Shown: positions 48,539-58,729, counted from the stretch's first letter. The stretch: 64,000 nt of DNA from Ramlibacter sp. PS4R-6 (GCF_037572775.1 NZ_JBBHKA010000001.1:2418001-2482000); one strand, 5' to 3'. The notes: generated from the letters alone by a model not told the origin. Numbers and translations are program-made.

Positions 48539-49027
48539 TCACGCCATGACGATGCGCGTGCCCGCCAGCACGTCGTGCCAGAACTGCCGGTCCTTGCGCA
48601 AAACGCATGCGAAGGACCACACCACGACCCACGCGAGCACGGCGCCGCAACCCAGGGCGAGGCCCGCGCCCAGCGAGGCCGCATGCGGCCGGGCGAGCGC
48701 GGCCAGGGCCAGGGGCGGTGCCACCCAGACCCAACCGAGCACGAAACGCAGGCAGGCCCGGCCCATCGCGGGCGGATGGCCGGCCCCGTCGACGATCTTC
48801 AGCTGCCACGCGCGCATCGCCAGCGTCTGGCCATGGCGCCAGCAGTAGATGAAGTAGCCCCCGAGCGTGACGAAGCAGCTCGCCAGCAGCAGCGGCCGCT
48901 GGTGCGGCAACGCCGGCGCGAAGGTGGTCACGAGCGAGAAGAGGGCCACCGCGACGAGCACGACGGCGAGGCCGACGAGCGCTTCGTACAGCAGGCTGGC
49001 GAGCCTGCGCCTCAACGTCGGCGCCAC
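48539..49027 (-). CDS. RDD family membrane protein
   Basis: A 162-residue protein with three to four hydrophobic segments. It starts RRRLASLLYEALVGL, the RDD motif with Glu in place of the first Asp, and continues with YCWRHGQTLAMRAWQLKIVD, typical of the family. Some RDD proteins move ions or small solutes; most are uncharacterised. It uses GTG 49027, one base after the DUF3106 stop, so it is probably the fourth gene of the sigma-factor operon. Confidence 0.85.
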   Translation of the reverse strand: MAPTLRRRLASLLYEALVGLAVVLVAVALFSLVTTFAPALPHQRPLLLASCFVTLGGYFIYCWRHGQTLAMRAWQLKIVDGAGHPPAMGRACLRFVLGWVWVAPPLALAALARPHAASLGAGLALGCGAVLAWVVVWSFACVLRKDRQFWHDVLAGTRIVMA

Positions 49028-49028
49028 C

Positions 49029-49742
49029 TCAGTGGGTGGAGCCGGGCTGGGGCGGCTGCGCTTGCGGCTGCTGGGGCAGCAAGGTGTTGTGGTCCACCTG
49101 GTTCGGCGCGGCTGCGATGCGCGGCGCCTTGCTCGCCTGCGCGGTGGCGCTGGCGCGCGGCTTGGGCACCGACGCCAGCTTCTCGCGCGGCACCGGCCTG
49201 ACCGCCGCGGCCATGGCGGGCGGCTTCTGCGCGCCGGCGGCGAGCTTCTTCTTTTCTTCCGGGGGCAGGGCCTGGTAGGCCTCCCACTTGGCCTTCTTGT
49301 CGTCGGGCGCGAGCTTCTTCGTCTCGCCGTAGTTCAGGCGCGCGGCGCTGCGCTGCTGCGGGCTCAGGGCCACCCACTCGCTCATGCGGCTGTGGAGCTT
49401 GGCCTGCTCCTCGCCGGACATCTTCGGGTAGTTGGCCGACAGCGCGATCCACTTGCGCTTTTGCGCCTCGCTCAGCGTGTCCCACTGGGCAGACAAGGGG
49501 GCCAGTGCCTTTTGCTGGCTGGGAGAAAGTTCGCGCCAGGCGGGGCCGGCCGTCGCGCGTTGCCCATTGCCATTTCGGCCAGTGCGGGCGGCAGCCTGCG
49601 AGGCTGCCGGGGCCGCCTTGGCGGCCGGCGTGGAGCCTGCGGCGGGCGCCTGTGCCAGCGCCGCGGTGGCCAGGGCGGAAACGACAAACGCCGCTGCGGC
49701 AAGCAGCGGCGGGCTCGTCAGGGACGCAAGGCGCGCTCTCAT
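49029..49742 (-). CDS. DUF3106 exported protein
   Basis: A 237-residue protein with a signal peptide (SPPLLAAAAFVVSALATAALA) and a helical middle carrying repeated W-x-x-LS-x-x-Q-type motifs (WRELSPSQQKALAPL, WDTLSEAQKRKWIAL, WVALSPQQRSAARL). Such repeats recall periplasmic sensor proteins like CpxP/ZraP, though the LTxxQ signature is not exact. The C-terminus is Ala/Pro/Gln-rich. It stands 14 bases after DUF3619 in the sigma-factor operon. Function unknown. Confidence 0.82.
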   Translation of the reverse strand: MRARLASLTSPPLLAAAAFVVSALATAALAQAPAAGSTPAAKAAPAASQAAARTGRNGNGQRATAGPAWRELSPSQQKALAPLSAQWDTLSEAQKRKWIALSANYPKMSGEEQAKLHSRMSEWVALSPQQRSAARLNYGETKKLAPDDKKAKWEAYQALPPEEKKKLAAGAQKPPAMAAAVRPVPREKLASVPKPRASATAQASKAPRIAAAPNQVDHNTLLPQQPQAQPPQPGSTH

Positions 49743-49756
49743 CGCGGGGGCGGCGC

Positions 49757-50176
49757 CTATTCCTTGTTGCCGGATTGCTTCAGGAACTGGATGAAGCCGG
49801 GATCGGCGTAGGCGGAGGGCGGCAGGTCGTCCGTCAGCAGGGCGGCATCGACCTCGGCCACTTCGTTGGCGCGGGTTTCGTTCTGGATGGTGTGGATGAA
49901 CACCAGGCCGGCGACCAGGGCCAGGATGGGCAGGGCGGAGGCCGCCATCTGCCACAGGGAGAAATCTTCGTCCGCCGTGAGGGTGGCGGCGCCGGCGCCG
50001 GACACCGTGGCGGCCGTGCGCAGGCCGGCCACGCGCTTGCGCTGGGCCAGGGCCTGCATGCGGGCGGCGCGCAGGCGTTCCGTGATCTCGTAAGGCAGCC
50101 CGGCCGTGCCCTCGGAGAGGCGCGCGGCCACGCGGCGACCGTACAGGTCGGCGGCGATGAGCTGGTTGGCGTTCAT
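49757..50176 (-). CDS. DUF3619 membrane protein, possible anti-sigma factor
   Basis: A 139-residue protein with a cytoplasmic helical N-terminus (YGRRVAARLSEGTAGLPYEI) and one membrane helix at about 84-98 (ASALPILALVAGLVF). A short periplasmic tail follows. It overlaps the ECF sigma gene by ATGA. Size, topology and coupling are those of single-pass anti-sigma factors, although no zinc-type anti-sigma motif (HxxxCxxC) is present. The anti-sigma role is inference from context. Confidence 0.8.
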   Translation of the reverse strand: MNANQLIAADLYGRRVAARLSEGTAGLPYEITERLRAARMQALAQRKRVAGLRTAATVSGAGAATLTADEDFSLWQMAASALPILALVAGLVFIHTIQNETRANEVAEVDAALLTDDLPPSAYADPGFIQFLKQSGNKE

Positions 50177-50739
50177 AGTTGTATTCCCTTTGCCTTCAGA
50201 GCCTTGCTGAGGGCCGCGACCGCCCGGGAACAGTGCGTCTTGACACTGCCCTCCGAACAGCCCATGGCCGCCGCCGTCTCGGCGACGTCCATGTCTTCCC
50301 AGTAACGCATCAGGAAGGCTTCCCGTTGACGGGCCGGCAACAGCTGGATTTCACCCTCGATCTCTCGCAGGATCTGTGCCCGGCGGGTGCTGTCTTCGGC
50401 GCTCTCCGTCTGCTGGGAGCCTTCCTCGAAGGAAAAAGTTTCAAGGAGGTCGAAATCGCCGTCGTCCGAGGCGCTTTCGAAGTCGCTCATGTTCGAAAAC
50501 AGGGCCTTGCGGGTCTTCTGGCGCCGGAACCAGTCCAGGGTGCAGTTGGACAGGATGCGCTGGAACAGCATCGGCAGCTCGTTGGGCGGCTTGTCGCCGT
50601 AATGCTCGGCGAGCTTCATCATCGCGTCCTGCACGATGTCCAGAGCCGCCTCCTCGTCGCGAACGTGGTAGATCGAGCGCTTGAACGCCCGCTTTTCGAC
50701 GCTCTTGAGGAAATCCGAGAGTTCTTTTTCGGTGGCCAA
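50173..50739 (-). CDS. RNA polymerase sigma factor, ECF type
   Basis: A 188-residue sigma-70 family protein. Region 2 holds VRDEEAALDIVQDAMMKLAEHY and LDWFRRQKTRK; region 4 holds LPARQREAFLMRYWEDMDVAETA and GCSEGSVKTHCSRA. The linker is long and acidic. The start is uncertain: TTG 50739 begins conserved sequence (LATEKELSDFLKSVEKRAFK) but lacks a good ribosome site. The frame is open to TTG 50880, which would add a non-conserved stretch. It is divergent from ilvB and heads sigma-DUF3619-DUF3106-RDD. Confidence 0.88.
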   Translation of the reverse strand: MATEKELSDFLKSVEKRAFKRSIYHVRDEEAALDIVQDAMMKLAEHYGDKPPNELPMLFQRILSNCTLDWFRRQKTRKALFSNMSDFESASDDGDFDLLETFSFEEGSQQTESAEDSTRRAQILREIEGEIQLLPARQREAFLMRYWEDMDVAETAAAMGCSEGSVKTHCSRAVAALSKALKAKGIQL

Positions 50740-50827
50740 GGAGGGGGAAGGGACCTTCGTATGCGCCGCGCTGCCGCCCGCGGCGGCGCGATTATCGCCC
50801 GGGATGCAGCCCGGATTCCGGCTGTGT

Positions 50828-50857
50828 TTGGCGATGGATGTGCTGCAGTGCGATAAT
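50828..50857 (+). promoter_or_regulatory. Candidate promoter of the ilvBNC operon
   Basis: TTGGCG (50828-50833), an 18-bp spacer and GATAAT (50852-50857) make a good sigma-70 promoter. It gives a leader of about 145 nt before ilvB. The leader contains a small TTTCTC/GAGAAA hairpin at 50977-50991 just before the ribosome site. I see no clear leader peptide rich in Ile, Val or Leu there. Confidence 0.45.
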
Positions 50858-51007
50858 GCGGGCTGCAAGTCAAAAGGCAAACGAGCCTTGGTCCGGCGGC
50901 GCGATCGGCCCGCCCATGGCCACTGGTTCTAAGTCCCATACCGGCCTCACAAGGGTCCGCGAGGGGCACCCAAGGTTTTCTCTTTGAGAAATTCGCGAAG
51001 GTTCATC

Positions 51008-52792
51008 ATGGAAATCTCGAAAGCGGAGATCACCTCCGCCGCGGCCGCGCAGGCCGCAAACGGCAATTCACCCCTGGAACTCCGCGGCGCGGAAATCCTC
51101 GTCAAGTCGCTGCAGGCCGAGAACGTCAAGTACGTCTGGGGCTATCCAGGCGGCGCGGTGTTGCACATCTACGACGCTTTCTACAAGCAGGACACCATCC
51201 AGCACATCCTGGTGCGGCATGAGCAGGCCGCGGTGCACGCGGCCGACGGCTATGCGCGCGCCACGGGCGACGTCGGCGTCGCGCTGGTCACGTCCGGCCC
51301 GGGCGTCACCAACGCGGTGACGGGCATCGCCACCGCCTACATGGATTCGATCCCGATGGTGATCATCACCGGCCAGGTGCCGGTGCCCGCCATCGGCCTG
51401 GACGCCTTCCAGGAGTGCGACACGGTCGGCATCACGCGCCCCATCGTCAAGCACAACTTCCTGGTGAAGGACGTGCGCCAGATGGCCGAGGTCATGAAGA
51501 AGGCCTTCCACATCGCGCGCAGCGGCCGTCCGGGCCCCGTGGTGGTGGACATCCCGAAGGACGTGTCGTTCAACAAGACGACGTGGGCGGGCTATCCGCA
51601 AGGCGTCGAGATGCGCTCGTACAACCCGGTGCGCAAGGGCCACGCGGGCCAGATCCGCAAGGCGCTGCAGCTCTTGATGACGGCCAAGCGGCCGTACATC
51701 TACACGGGCGGCGGGGTGATCCTGGGCAATGCGACGAACGAGCTGCGCACGCTGGTGGACATGCTCGGCTACCCCGTGACCAACACGCTGATGGGGCTGG
51801 GCGCGTACCCGGCCTCCGACAGGAAGTTCCTCGGCATGCTCGGCATGCACGGCACGCTCGAAGCCAACAACGCCATGCAGAACTGCGACGTGCTGCTGGC
51901 CGTCGGCGCGCGTTTCGACGACCGCGTGATCGGCAACCCCAAGCACTTCGCGCAGAACGAACGCAAGATCATTCACATCGACATCGACCCGTCGTCCATC
52001 TCCAAGCGCGTGAAGGTCGACATCCCGATCGTCGGCGACGTCAAGGACGTGCTGACGGACCTGATCGCGATGATCAAGGAGTCGGGCCTGAAGACCGACG
52101 CGCCGGCGGTTGCCGAGTGGTGGCAGCAGATCGAGGAGTGGCGCGGCCGCGACTGCCTGAAGTACGACCGCAAGAACACCGAGGTGATCAAGCCGCAGGC
52201 CGTGGTCGAGACGCTCTGGAAAATGACCAAGGACGACGACGTGTACATCACGTCCGACGTCGGCCAGCACCAGATGTGGGCCGCGCAGTACTACCGCTTC
52301 GACGAGCCGCGGCGCTGGATCAACTCCGGCGGCCTGGGCACGATGGGCGTGGGCATCCCGTACGCCATGGGCATCAAACTCGCCAAGCCCAAGGCCGACG
52401 TCTACTGCGTGACGGGCGAAGGCTCGGTGCAGATGTGCATCCAGGAACTGTCCACCTGCCTGCAATACAACACGCCGATCAAGATCGTGTCGCTGAACAA
52501 CCGTTACCTCGGCATGGTGCGGCAGTGGCAGGAACTCGACTACGAAGGCCGCTACAGCCACAGCTACATGGACGCGCTGCCCAACTTCGTGAAGCTCGCC
52601 GAGGCCTATGGGCACGTCGGTATGCTGATCGAACACGCGCGCGACATCGAACCGGCGCTGAAGGAAGCCAAGAAGCTCAAGGACCGCACGGTCTTCATGG
52701 ACTTCCGCACCGACCCGACCGAGAACGTCTTCCCGATGGTGAAGGCGGGCAAGGGCATCACCGAGATGCTGCTGGGCAGCGAAGACCTCTAA
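51008..52792 (+). CDS. ilvB: Acetolactate synthase large (catalytic) subunit
   Basis: A 594-residue ThDP- and FAD-dependent enzyme joining two pyruvates, or pyruvate with 2-oxobutyrate, in valine, leucine and isoleucine synthesis. The ThDP-activating Glu is in LVRHEQAAVHAADGYAR. The ThDP/Mg motif is VTGEGSVQMCIQELSTCLQYN followed by the NN of LNNRYLGM. The ATG at 51008 has GAAGG six bases upstream. It heads ilvB-ilvN-ilvC. Confidence 0.97.
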   Translation: MEISKAEITSAAAAQAANGNSPLELRGAEILVKSLQAENVKYVWGYPGGAVLHIYDAFYKQDTIQHILVRHEQAAVHAADGYARATGDVGVALVTSGPGVTNAVTGIATAYMDSIPMVIITGQVPVPAIGLDAFQECDTVGITRPIVKHNFLVKDVRQMAEVMKKAFHIARSGRPGPVVVDIPKDVSFNKTTWAGYPQGVEMRSYNPVRKGHAGQIRKALQLLMTAKRPYIYTGGGVILGNATNELRTLVDMLGYPVTNTLMGLGAYPASDRKFLGMLGMHGTLEANNAMQNCDVLLAVGARFDDRVIGNPKHFAQNERKIIHIDIDPSSISKRVKVDIPIVGDVKDVLTDLIAMIKESGLKTDAPAVAEWWQQIEEWRGRDCLKYDRKNTEVIKPQAVVETLWKMTKDDDVYITSDVGQHQMWAAQYYRFDEPRRWINSGGLGTMGVGIPYAMGIKLAKPKADVYCVTGEGSVQMCIQELSTCLQYNTPIKIVSLNNRYLGMVRQWQELDYEGRYSHSYMDALPNFVKLAEAYGHVGMLIEHARDIEPALKEAKKLKDRTVFMDFRTDPTENVFPMVKAGKGITEMLLGSEDL

Positions 52793-52875
52793 CCAACGGA
52801 CGGCGAAGCTATTGGCTGCCAAGCCCGCTGCTTACCGGCAGAGGGGGAGGGCACCGAAAAGCCGAGCCGCAGACC

Positions 52876-53367
52876 ATGAAACACATCATCGCAGTGCTGC
52901 TGGAGAACGAGCCGGGTGCTCTCTCCCGCGTCGTGGGCCTTTTCTCGGCCCGCGGCTACAACATCGAATCGCTCACGGTGGCGCCGACGGAAGACCCGTC
53001 GCTGTCCCGCATGACGATCCAGACCACGGGCTCGGACGACGTGATCGAACAGATCACCAAGCACCTGAACCGCCTCATCGAGGTGGTGAAAGTCGTCGAC
53101 CTCACCGAAGGCGCCTACACCGAGCGCGAGCTCATGATGGTGAAGGTGCGCGCGGTGGGCAAGGAACGCGAGGAGATGAAGCGCATGGCCGACATCTTCC
53201 GCGGCCGCATCATCGACGTGACCGAGAAGAGCTACACCATCGAATTGACCGGCGACCAGGCGAAGAACGACGCGTTCCTGGAAGCGATCGACCGCACCGC
53301 CATCCTCGAGACCGTCCGCACGGGCAGCTCGGGCATCGGCCGCGGCGAGAGGATCCTGCGCGTCTAG
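52876..53367 (+). CDS. ilvN: Acetolactate synthase small (regulatory) subunit
   Basis: A 163-residue regulatory subunit (IlvN/IlvH family). The N-terminal ACT domain, HIIAVLLENEPGALSRVVGLF and YNIESLTVAPTEDPSLSRMT, binds valine for feedback inhibition. The C-terminal half activates the large subunit. It lies 83 bases after ilvB and 27 bases before ilvC. Confidence 0.96.
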   Translation: MKHIIAVLLENEPGALSRVVGLFSARGYNIESLTVAPTEDPSLSRMTIQTTGSDDVIEQITKHLNRLIEVVKVVDLTEGAYTERELMMVKVRAVGKEREEMKRMADIFRGRIIDVTEKSYTIELTGDQAKNDAFLEAIDRTAILETVRTGSSGIGRGERILRV

Positions 53368-54411
<1,044 letters not shown>

Positions 54412-54429
54412 GCGTCGTCGGCCGATGAA

Positions 54430-54455
54430 GCCGCCTTCGGGCGGCTTTTCTTTTT
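54430..54455 (+). terminator. Terminator of the ilvBNC operon
   Basis: A 6-bp GCCGCC / GGCGGC stem with TTCG loop, then TTTTCTTTTT. It separates ilvC from pssA by a textbook intrinsic terminator. Confidence 0.85.
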
Positions 54456-54476
54456 GGCGGATTACACTTCCGACCC

Positions 54477-55298
54477 ATGCACGACGGACACGAACACGAC
54501 CACGAAGCGGCCGACGACGCGCCGATGGTCGTGCGCAAGCGCCGCAAGGGCATCTACATCCTGCCCAACCTGTTCACGCTGGCGGCGCTGTTCGGCGGTT
54601 TCTACGCGATCGTGATGGCGATGGACGGCCGCTTCGACCTGGCCGGCATCGGCATCTTCTGCGCCATGGTGCTGGACAGCCTGGACGGCCGCGTCGCGCG
54701 GATGACCAATACGCAAAGCGCCTTCGGCGAGCAGATGGATTCGCTGTCGGACATGGTGTCCTTCGGCGCGGCGCCGGCCCTCGTGGCTTACGAATGGGCC
54801 TTGCGCGGCCTGGGCCGGTGGGGCTGGTTCGCGGCCTTCGTGTATTGCGCCTGCGCCGCACTGCGCCTGGCGCGCTTCAACGTGAACACCCAGGTGGTGG
54901 ACAAGCGCTTCTTCCAGGGCCTGCCGTCGCCGGCCGCCGCCGCCCTCGTCGCCGGCTTCATCTGGCTCATGAACGACCTGGGCTGGAAAGGCTATGAACT
55001 GCAGTGGGTGATGTTCGGCTTCGCCCTCTACGCGGGCCTCACGATGGTGACCAACGTGCCGTTCTACAGCTTCAAGGACGTGCGGATGAAGCAGACCGTG
55101 CCTTTCATCGTCATCGTGGCCATCGCCCTGGGCATCGCGGTGATCACCATCCACCCGCCCACGGTGCTCTTTGCCCTGTTCGTGATCTACAGCCTGTCGG
55201 GGTACGTGTTCTATGCGCTGCGGCGCACGCGCGGCGAGCCGACCAGCGTCATCGCCACGTCCACGGACGAACCGGACGAGCGCGGCCTCCACAAGTAA
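54477..55298 (+). CDS. pssA: CDP-diacylglycerol-serine O-phosphatidyltransferase
   Basis: A 273-residue integral membrane enzyme making phosphatidylserine, the precursor of phosphatidylethanolamine. The CDP-alcohol motif D70-G-x2-A-R75-x8-G84-x3-D88-x3-D92 is complete, followed by at least six hydrophobic segments. This is the Gram-positive/alpha-beta proteobacterial type II enzyme, not the E. coli phospholipase D type. The first ten residues are His/Asp/Glu-rich (HDGHEHDHE), which might bind metal. It lies between ilvC and leuA, as in related genomes. Confidence 0.95.
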   Translation: MHDGHEHDHEAADDAPMVVRKRRKGIYILPNLFTLAALFGGFYAIVMAMDGRFDLAGIGIFCAMVLDSLDGRVARMTNTQSAFGEQMDSLSDMVSFGAAPALVAYEWALRGLGRWGWFAAFVYCACAALRLARFNVNTQVVDKRFFQGLPSPAAAALVAGFIWLMNDLGWKGYELQWVMFGFALYAGLTMVTNVPFYSFKDVRMKQTVPFIVIVAIALGIAVITIHPPTVLFALFVIYSLSGYVFYALRRTRGEPTSVIATSTDEPDERGLHK

Positions 55299-55315
55299 TG
55301 TGGTACATTGATCCC

Positions 55316-55372
55316 ATGCACATGATTTCGCTGGCGCTAATCCTCCTATCCCCCCCCGGGCGGAGACGGTAG
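55316..55372 (+). CDS. Leucine-rich leader peptide of the leuA attenuator
   Basis: An 18-residue peptide [18 protein letters not shown] followed by TAG. Four of residues 6-11 are leucine and one is isoleucine. Leucine codons are CTG, CTA, CTC, CTA, and CTA is otherwise rare in this GC-rich window. It begins 18 bases after pssA and ends 28 bases before a terminator hairpin that precedes leuA. This is the layout of transcription attenuation by leucyl-tRNA supply. No strong ribosome site precedes it. Confidence 0.75.
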   Translation: MHMISLALILLSPPGRRR

Positions 55373-55400
55373 CGCGCGCGAGTAAACAGCTTCCCGTATC

Positions 55401-55434
55401 AGGCCCGATGCACCCGCACCGGGCCTTTTTGTTT
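55401..55434 (+). terminator. Attenuator hairpin before leuA
   Basis: AGGCCCG / CGGGCCT (55401-55407 and 55420-55426) with an inner TGC/GCA pair, then a T-rich tail TTTTTGTTT. It ends 13 bases before the leuA start. A CGGGC in the leader peptide gene (55357-55361) can pair with GCCCG of the 5' arm, so it could act as an antiterminator when ribosomes stall at the leucine codons. Confidence 0.75.
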
Positions 55435-55446
55435 CTGGAGCCACCC

Positions 55447-57156
55447 ATGCCGATGTTGAAGAACCCCGCCACCAAGTACCGAGCCTTCGCGCCGGTGCGC
55501 CTGACCGACCGCACGTGGCCGGATGCGGTGATCGCCAAGCCGCCCATCTGGTGCAGCGTGGACCTGCGCGACGGCAACCAGGCGCTGATCGAGCCCATGG
55601 ACATCCCGCGCAAGCTGCGCATGTTCGAGACGCTGGTGGGCGTGGGCTTCAAGGAGATCGAGGTCGGCTTCCCCTCGGCCTCGCAGATCGAATACGACTT
55701 CGTCCGCAAGCTGATCGAGGAAGACCTGATCCCCGCCGACGTGACGATCCAGGTGCTGACGCAGGCGCGCGAGGAGTTGATCCGCAAGACCTTCGAATCG
55801 CTGCGCGGCGCGCGGCGCGTGATCGTGCACCTGTACAACGCCACCGCGCCCGTGATGCGCAAGGTGGTGCTGGGGCTCGACGAGGACGGCATCGTGCAGC
55901 TCGCCACTTCCCAGGCCCGCCTGTTCCAGGAACTGGCGGCGCAGCAGCCGGAAACCGACTGGGTCTTCCAGTACTCGCCCGAGATGTTCTCCGGCACCGA
56001 GCTTGCGTTTGCCAAGCGCGTGGTCGACGCGGTCACGGACGTGTGGCAACCGACGCCGGCCCGCAAGTGCATCATCAACCTGCCTTCGACGGTCGAGCAC
56101 TCCACGCCGAATATCTTCGCGGACATGATCGAGTGGATGCACCGGAACATGGCCCGGCGCGATTCCGTGGTGCTGTCGATCCACCCGCACAACGACCGCG
56201 GCACCGGCACGGCCGCCGGCGAGTTCGCGATCATGGCCGGCGCCGACCGCCTCGAAGGCTGCCTCTTCGGCAACGGCGAGCGCACCGGCAACCTCGACCT
56301 GGTGAACGTCGCGCTCAACCTGTATTCGCAGGGCGTGGACCCCGGCCTGGACTTCTCCGACATCGACGAGATCCGCCGCACGGTCGAGCACTGCAACCAG
56401 CTGCCGGTGCACCCGCGCCACCCCTACGCCGGCGACCTCGTGTACACGTCGTTCTCGGGCTCGCACCAGGACGCGATCAAGAAGGCCTTTGCGGCCCGCA
56501 AGGAGGGCGACACCTGGGACATGCCTTACCTGCCGATCGATCCCAAGGACGTGGGCCGCAGCTACGAGGCGGTGATCCGCGTCAACAGCCAGTCGGGCAA
56601 GGGCGGCATCTCCTACCTGCTCGAAGCGGAATACGGGCTGGAGCTGCCGCGCCGCCTGCAGATCGAGTTCAGCCGGGTGGTCCAGGACGCGATGGACGCC
56701 ACCGGCAAGGAGTTCACCGCGCACGACATCTTCGACCTGTTCGAGCGCGAGTACGGCCTGCACACGGTCGAAGCGCCGAAGAACCAGTCCATCGAGGACG
56801 GGCAGGGCGCCACGGGCGCGCTGGTGCGCCTGGCCGCCGAGGCCGTCTTCAACGGCGAACGCCTGCCCGTCATCGGCACGGGCAACGGGCCGATCGACGC
56901 CTTCGTCGAGGGTCTTTCCCTCGCGTGCGGCGAGACGATCCGGGTGCTGGACTACCACGAACACGCCATCGGCGCCGGCGCCAATGCCCAGGCCGTGGCC
57001 TACCTCGAACTGCGCGTGGGCCAGCAGACGCTCTTTGGCGTCGGCATCGATTCGAATATCGTCTCGGCTTCGCTCAAGGCCATCATTTCGGGCGTCCAGC
57101 GCGCAACGGCCTCGGCCCATTCAGGAGACAGGAACGCGGCATGGCAGACCAGCTGA
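55447..57156 (+). CDS. leuA: 2-isopropylmalate synthase, long type
   Basis: A 569-residue enzyme condensing acetyl-CoA with 2-oxoisovalerate, the first step to leucine. HMGL-like motifs [14 protein letters not shown] and [17 protein letters not shown] supply the metal ligands. A C-terminal regulatory domain (leucine-binding) starts near residue 440. It belongs to the longer fungal/actinobacterial-like type. ATG 55447 follows GGAG, directly after the attenuator. It overlaps a second, unlike synthase gene by 16 bases. Confidence 0.92.
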   Translation: MPMLKNPATKYRAFAPVRLTDRTWPDAVIAKPPIWCSVDLRDGNQALIEPMDIPRKLRMFETLVGVGFKEIEVGFPSASQIEYDFVRKLIEEDLIPADVTIQVLTQAREELIRKTFESLRGARRVIVHLYNATAPVMRKVVLGLDEDGIVQLATSQARLFQELAAQQPETDWVFQYSPEMFSGTELAFAKRVVDAVTDVWQPTPARKCIINLPSTVEHSTPNIFADMIEWMHRNMARRDSVVLSIHPHNDRGTGTAAGEFAIMAGADRLEGCLFGNGERTGNLDLVNVALNLYSQGVDPGLDFSDIDEIRRTVEHCNQLPVHPRHPYAGDLVYTSFSGSHQDAIKKAFAARKEGDTWDMPYLPIDPKDVGRSYEAVIRVNSQSGKGGISYLLEAEYGLELPRRLQIEFSRVVQDAMDATGKEFTAHDIFDLFEREYGLHTVEAPKNQSIEDGQGATGALVRLAAEAVFNGERLPVIGTGNGPIDAFVEGLSLACGETIRVLDYHEHAIGAGANAQAVAYLELRVGQQTLFGVGIDSNIVSASLKAIISGVQRATASAHSGDRNAAWQTS

Positions 57157-58685
57157 TCATCTTCGACACCACCTTGCGCGACGGCGAGCAGTCGCCCGGC
57201 GCGTCCATGACCAAGGACGAGAAGCTGCGCATCGCGCGCCAGCTCGAGCGCCTGAAGGTCGACGTGATCGAGGCGGGCTTTCCCGCCAGCTCCAACGGCG
57301 ACTTCGACGCCGTGCAGGCCATCGCGCGCGCGATCAAAGAGTCCACGGTGTGCGGCCTGTCGCGTGCCAACGACCGCGACATCTCGCGTGCCGCCGAGGC
57401 GCTGAAGGAAGCCAACCGCTCGCGCATCCACACCTTCATCGCGACGTCGCCGCTGCACATGGAAAAGAAGCTGCGCATGACGCCCGACCAGGTGCTGGAG
57501 CAGGCCCGGCAGTCGGTGCGCTTCGCACGCAACCTGTGTGGGGACGTCGAGTTCTCGCCCGAGGATGGCTACCGCAGCGAGGTCGACTTCCTGTGCCGCG
57601 TGCTGGAGGCGGTCATCAAGGAAGGCGCGACGACGATCAACGTGCCGGACACGGTCGGCTATGCCGTGCCTGAGCTCTACGGCAACTTCATCAAGACCCT
57701 GCGCGAGCGCATCCCGAACAGCGACAAGGCGGTGTGGTCGGTGCACTGCCACAACGACCTGGGCATGGCGGTGGCCAACTCGCTGGCCGGCGTGAAGATC
57801 GGCGGTGCGCGGCAGGTGGAATGCACGATCAACGGCCTGGGCGAGCGCGCGGGCAACTGCTCGCTGGAAGAGATCGTGATGGCCGTGAAGACCCGCAAGG
57901 ACTACTTCGGGCTGGAGCTGGCCATCGACACGAAGCACATCGTCGCCGCCAGCCGCATGGTGAGCCAGACCACGGGCTTCGTCGTGCAGCCCAACAAGGC
58001 GGTGGTCGGCGCCAATGCCTTCGCGCATGCGAGCGGCATTCACCAGGACGGCGTGCTCAAGGCGCGCGACACCTACGAGATCATGCGCGCCGAGGACGTC
58101 GGCTGGAGCGCCAACAAGATCGTGCTGGGCAAGCTCTCCGGGCGCAACGCCTTCAAGCAGCGCCTGCAGGAGCTGGGCGTGCAGCTGGACAGCGAGACCG
58201 ACATCAATGCGGCCTTCGCCAAGTTCAAGGAGCTGGCCGACCGCAAGAGCGAGATCTTCGACGAGGACATCCTGGCCCTCGTGGCCGACGAGAGCGTGGG
58301 CCAGGAGCACGGGCAGGACAAATACCACTTCGTGTCCCTGGCGCAACACAGCGAAACCGGGGAGCGCCCGCAGGCCAGCATCGTCTTCAAGGTGGACGGC
58401 AAGGAGGTCAAGGCCAGCTCCGACGGCAACGGCCCGGTGGACGCCTCCCTGAAGGCCATCGAGTCCCAGGTGAAGAGCGGGGCGGAAATGGTCCTGTACT
58501 CGGTCAACGCCATCAGCGGGTCCACCGAGAGCCAGGGCGAGGTCACGGTACGCCTCCAGAACGCCGGCCGGGTGGTCAACGGGGTGGGGGCCGACCCGGA
58601 CATCATCGTGGCCTCGGCAAAGGCTTATCTCAGCGCTCTCAATAAGTTACAAGGCAAAGCGGATCGGGTTCCTGCACAAGGCTGA
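57141..58685 (+). CDS. leuA: 2-isopropylmalate synthase, E. coli type (second copy)
   Basis: A 514-residue enzyme with motifs [48 protein letters not shown] and the C-terminal LeuA dimer domain ([14 protein letters not shown]). It has the length and motifs of E. coli LeuA and is clearly a different subtype from the gene just upstream. ATG 57141 lies 16 bases inside the upstream gene. Both genes should be under the same attenuator. Citramalate synthase activity is a less likely alternative. Confidence 0.93.
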   Translation: MADQLIIFDTTLRDGEQSPGASMTKDEKLRIARQLERLKVDVIEAGFPASSNGDFDAVQAIARAIKESTVCGLSRANDRDISRAAEALKEANRSRIHTFIATSPLHMEKKLRMTPDQVLEQARQSVRFARNLCGDVEFSPEDGYRSEVDFLCRVLEAVIKEGATTINVPDTVGYAVPELYGNFIKTLRERIPNSDKAVWSVHCHNDLGMAVANSLAGVKIGGARQVECTINGLGERAGNCSLEEIVMAVKTRKDYFGLELAIDTKHIVAASRMVSQTTGFVVQPNKAVVGANAFAHASGIHQDGVLKARDTYEIMRAEDVGWSANKIVLGKLSGRNAFKQRLQELGVQLDSETDINAAFAKFKELADRKSEIFDEDILALVADESVGQEHGQDKYHFVSLAQHSETGERPQASIVFKVDGKEVKASSDGNGPVDASLKAIESQVKSGAEMVLYSVNAISGSTESQGEVTVRLQNAGRVVNGVGADPDIIVASAKAYLSALNKLQGKADRVPAQG

Positions 58686-58700
58686 GGCGCTGTCCTACAA

Positions 58701-58729
58701 TTGACACAACGGCTGAGGAAGGTTACATA
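58701..58729 (+). promoter_or_regulatory. Candidate promoter of the endopeptidase gene
   Basis: A perfect -35 TTGACA (58701-58706) with a 17-bp spacer to TACATA (58724-58729, weak). The -10 lies in the left arm of the leuA terminator hairpin, so transcription from here would have to pass it. This is therefore a tentative call. Confidence 0.35.

Noticed and set aside
50740..50880. Extending the sigma factor start to 50880
   Set aside because: The added 47 residues are Ser/Ala/Gly/Cys-rich, cover the ilvB promoter region and do not look like sigma sequence. The true start is still uncertain.
50916..50987. A 23-codon open frame in the ilvB leader as an attenuation peptide
   Set aside because: It has no cluster of Ile, Val or Leu codons and no terminator follows it. 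The small TTTCTC/GAGAAA hairpin has no T-run.
55515..57140. A long plus-strand frame that seems to fuse a new N-terminus to the second leuA
   Set aside because: It is only the second leuA frame left open upstream, in the shifted frame of the first leuA. The real start is ATG 57141.
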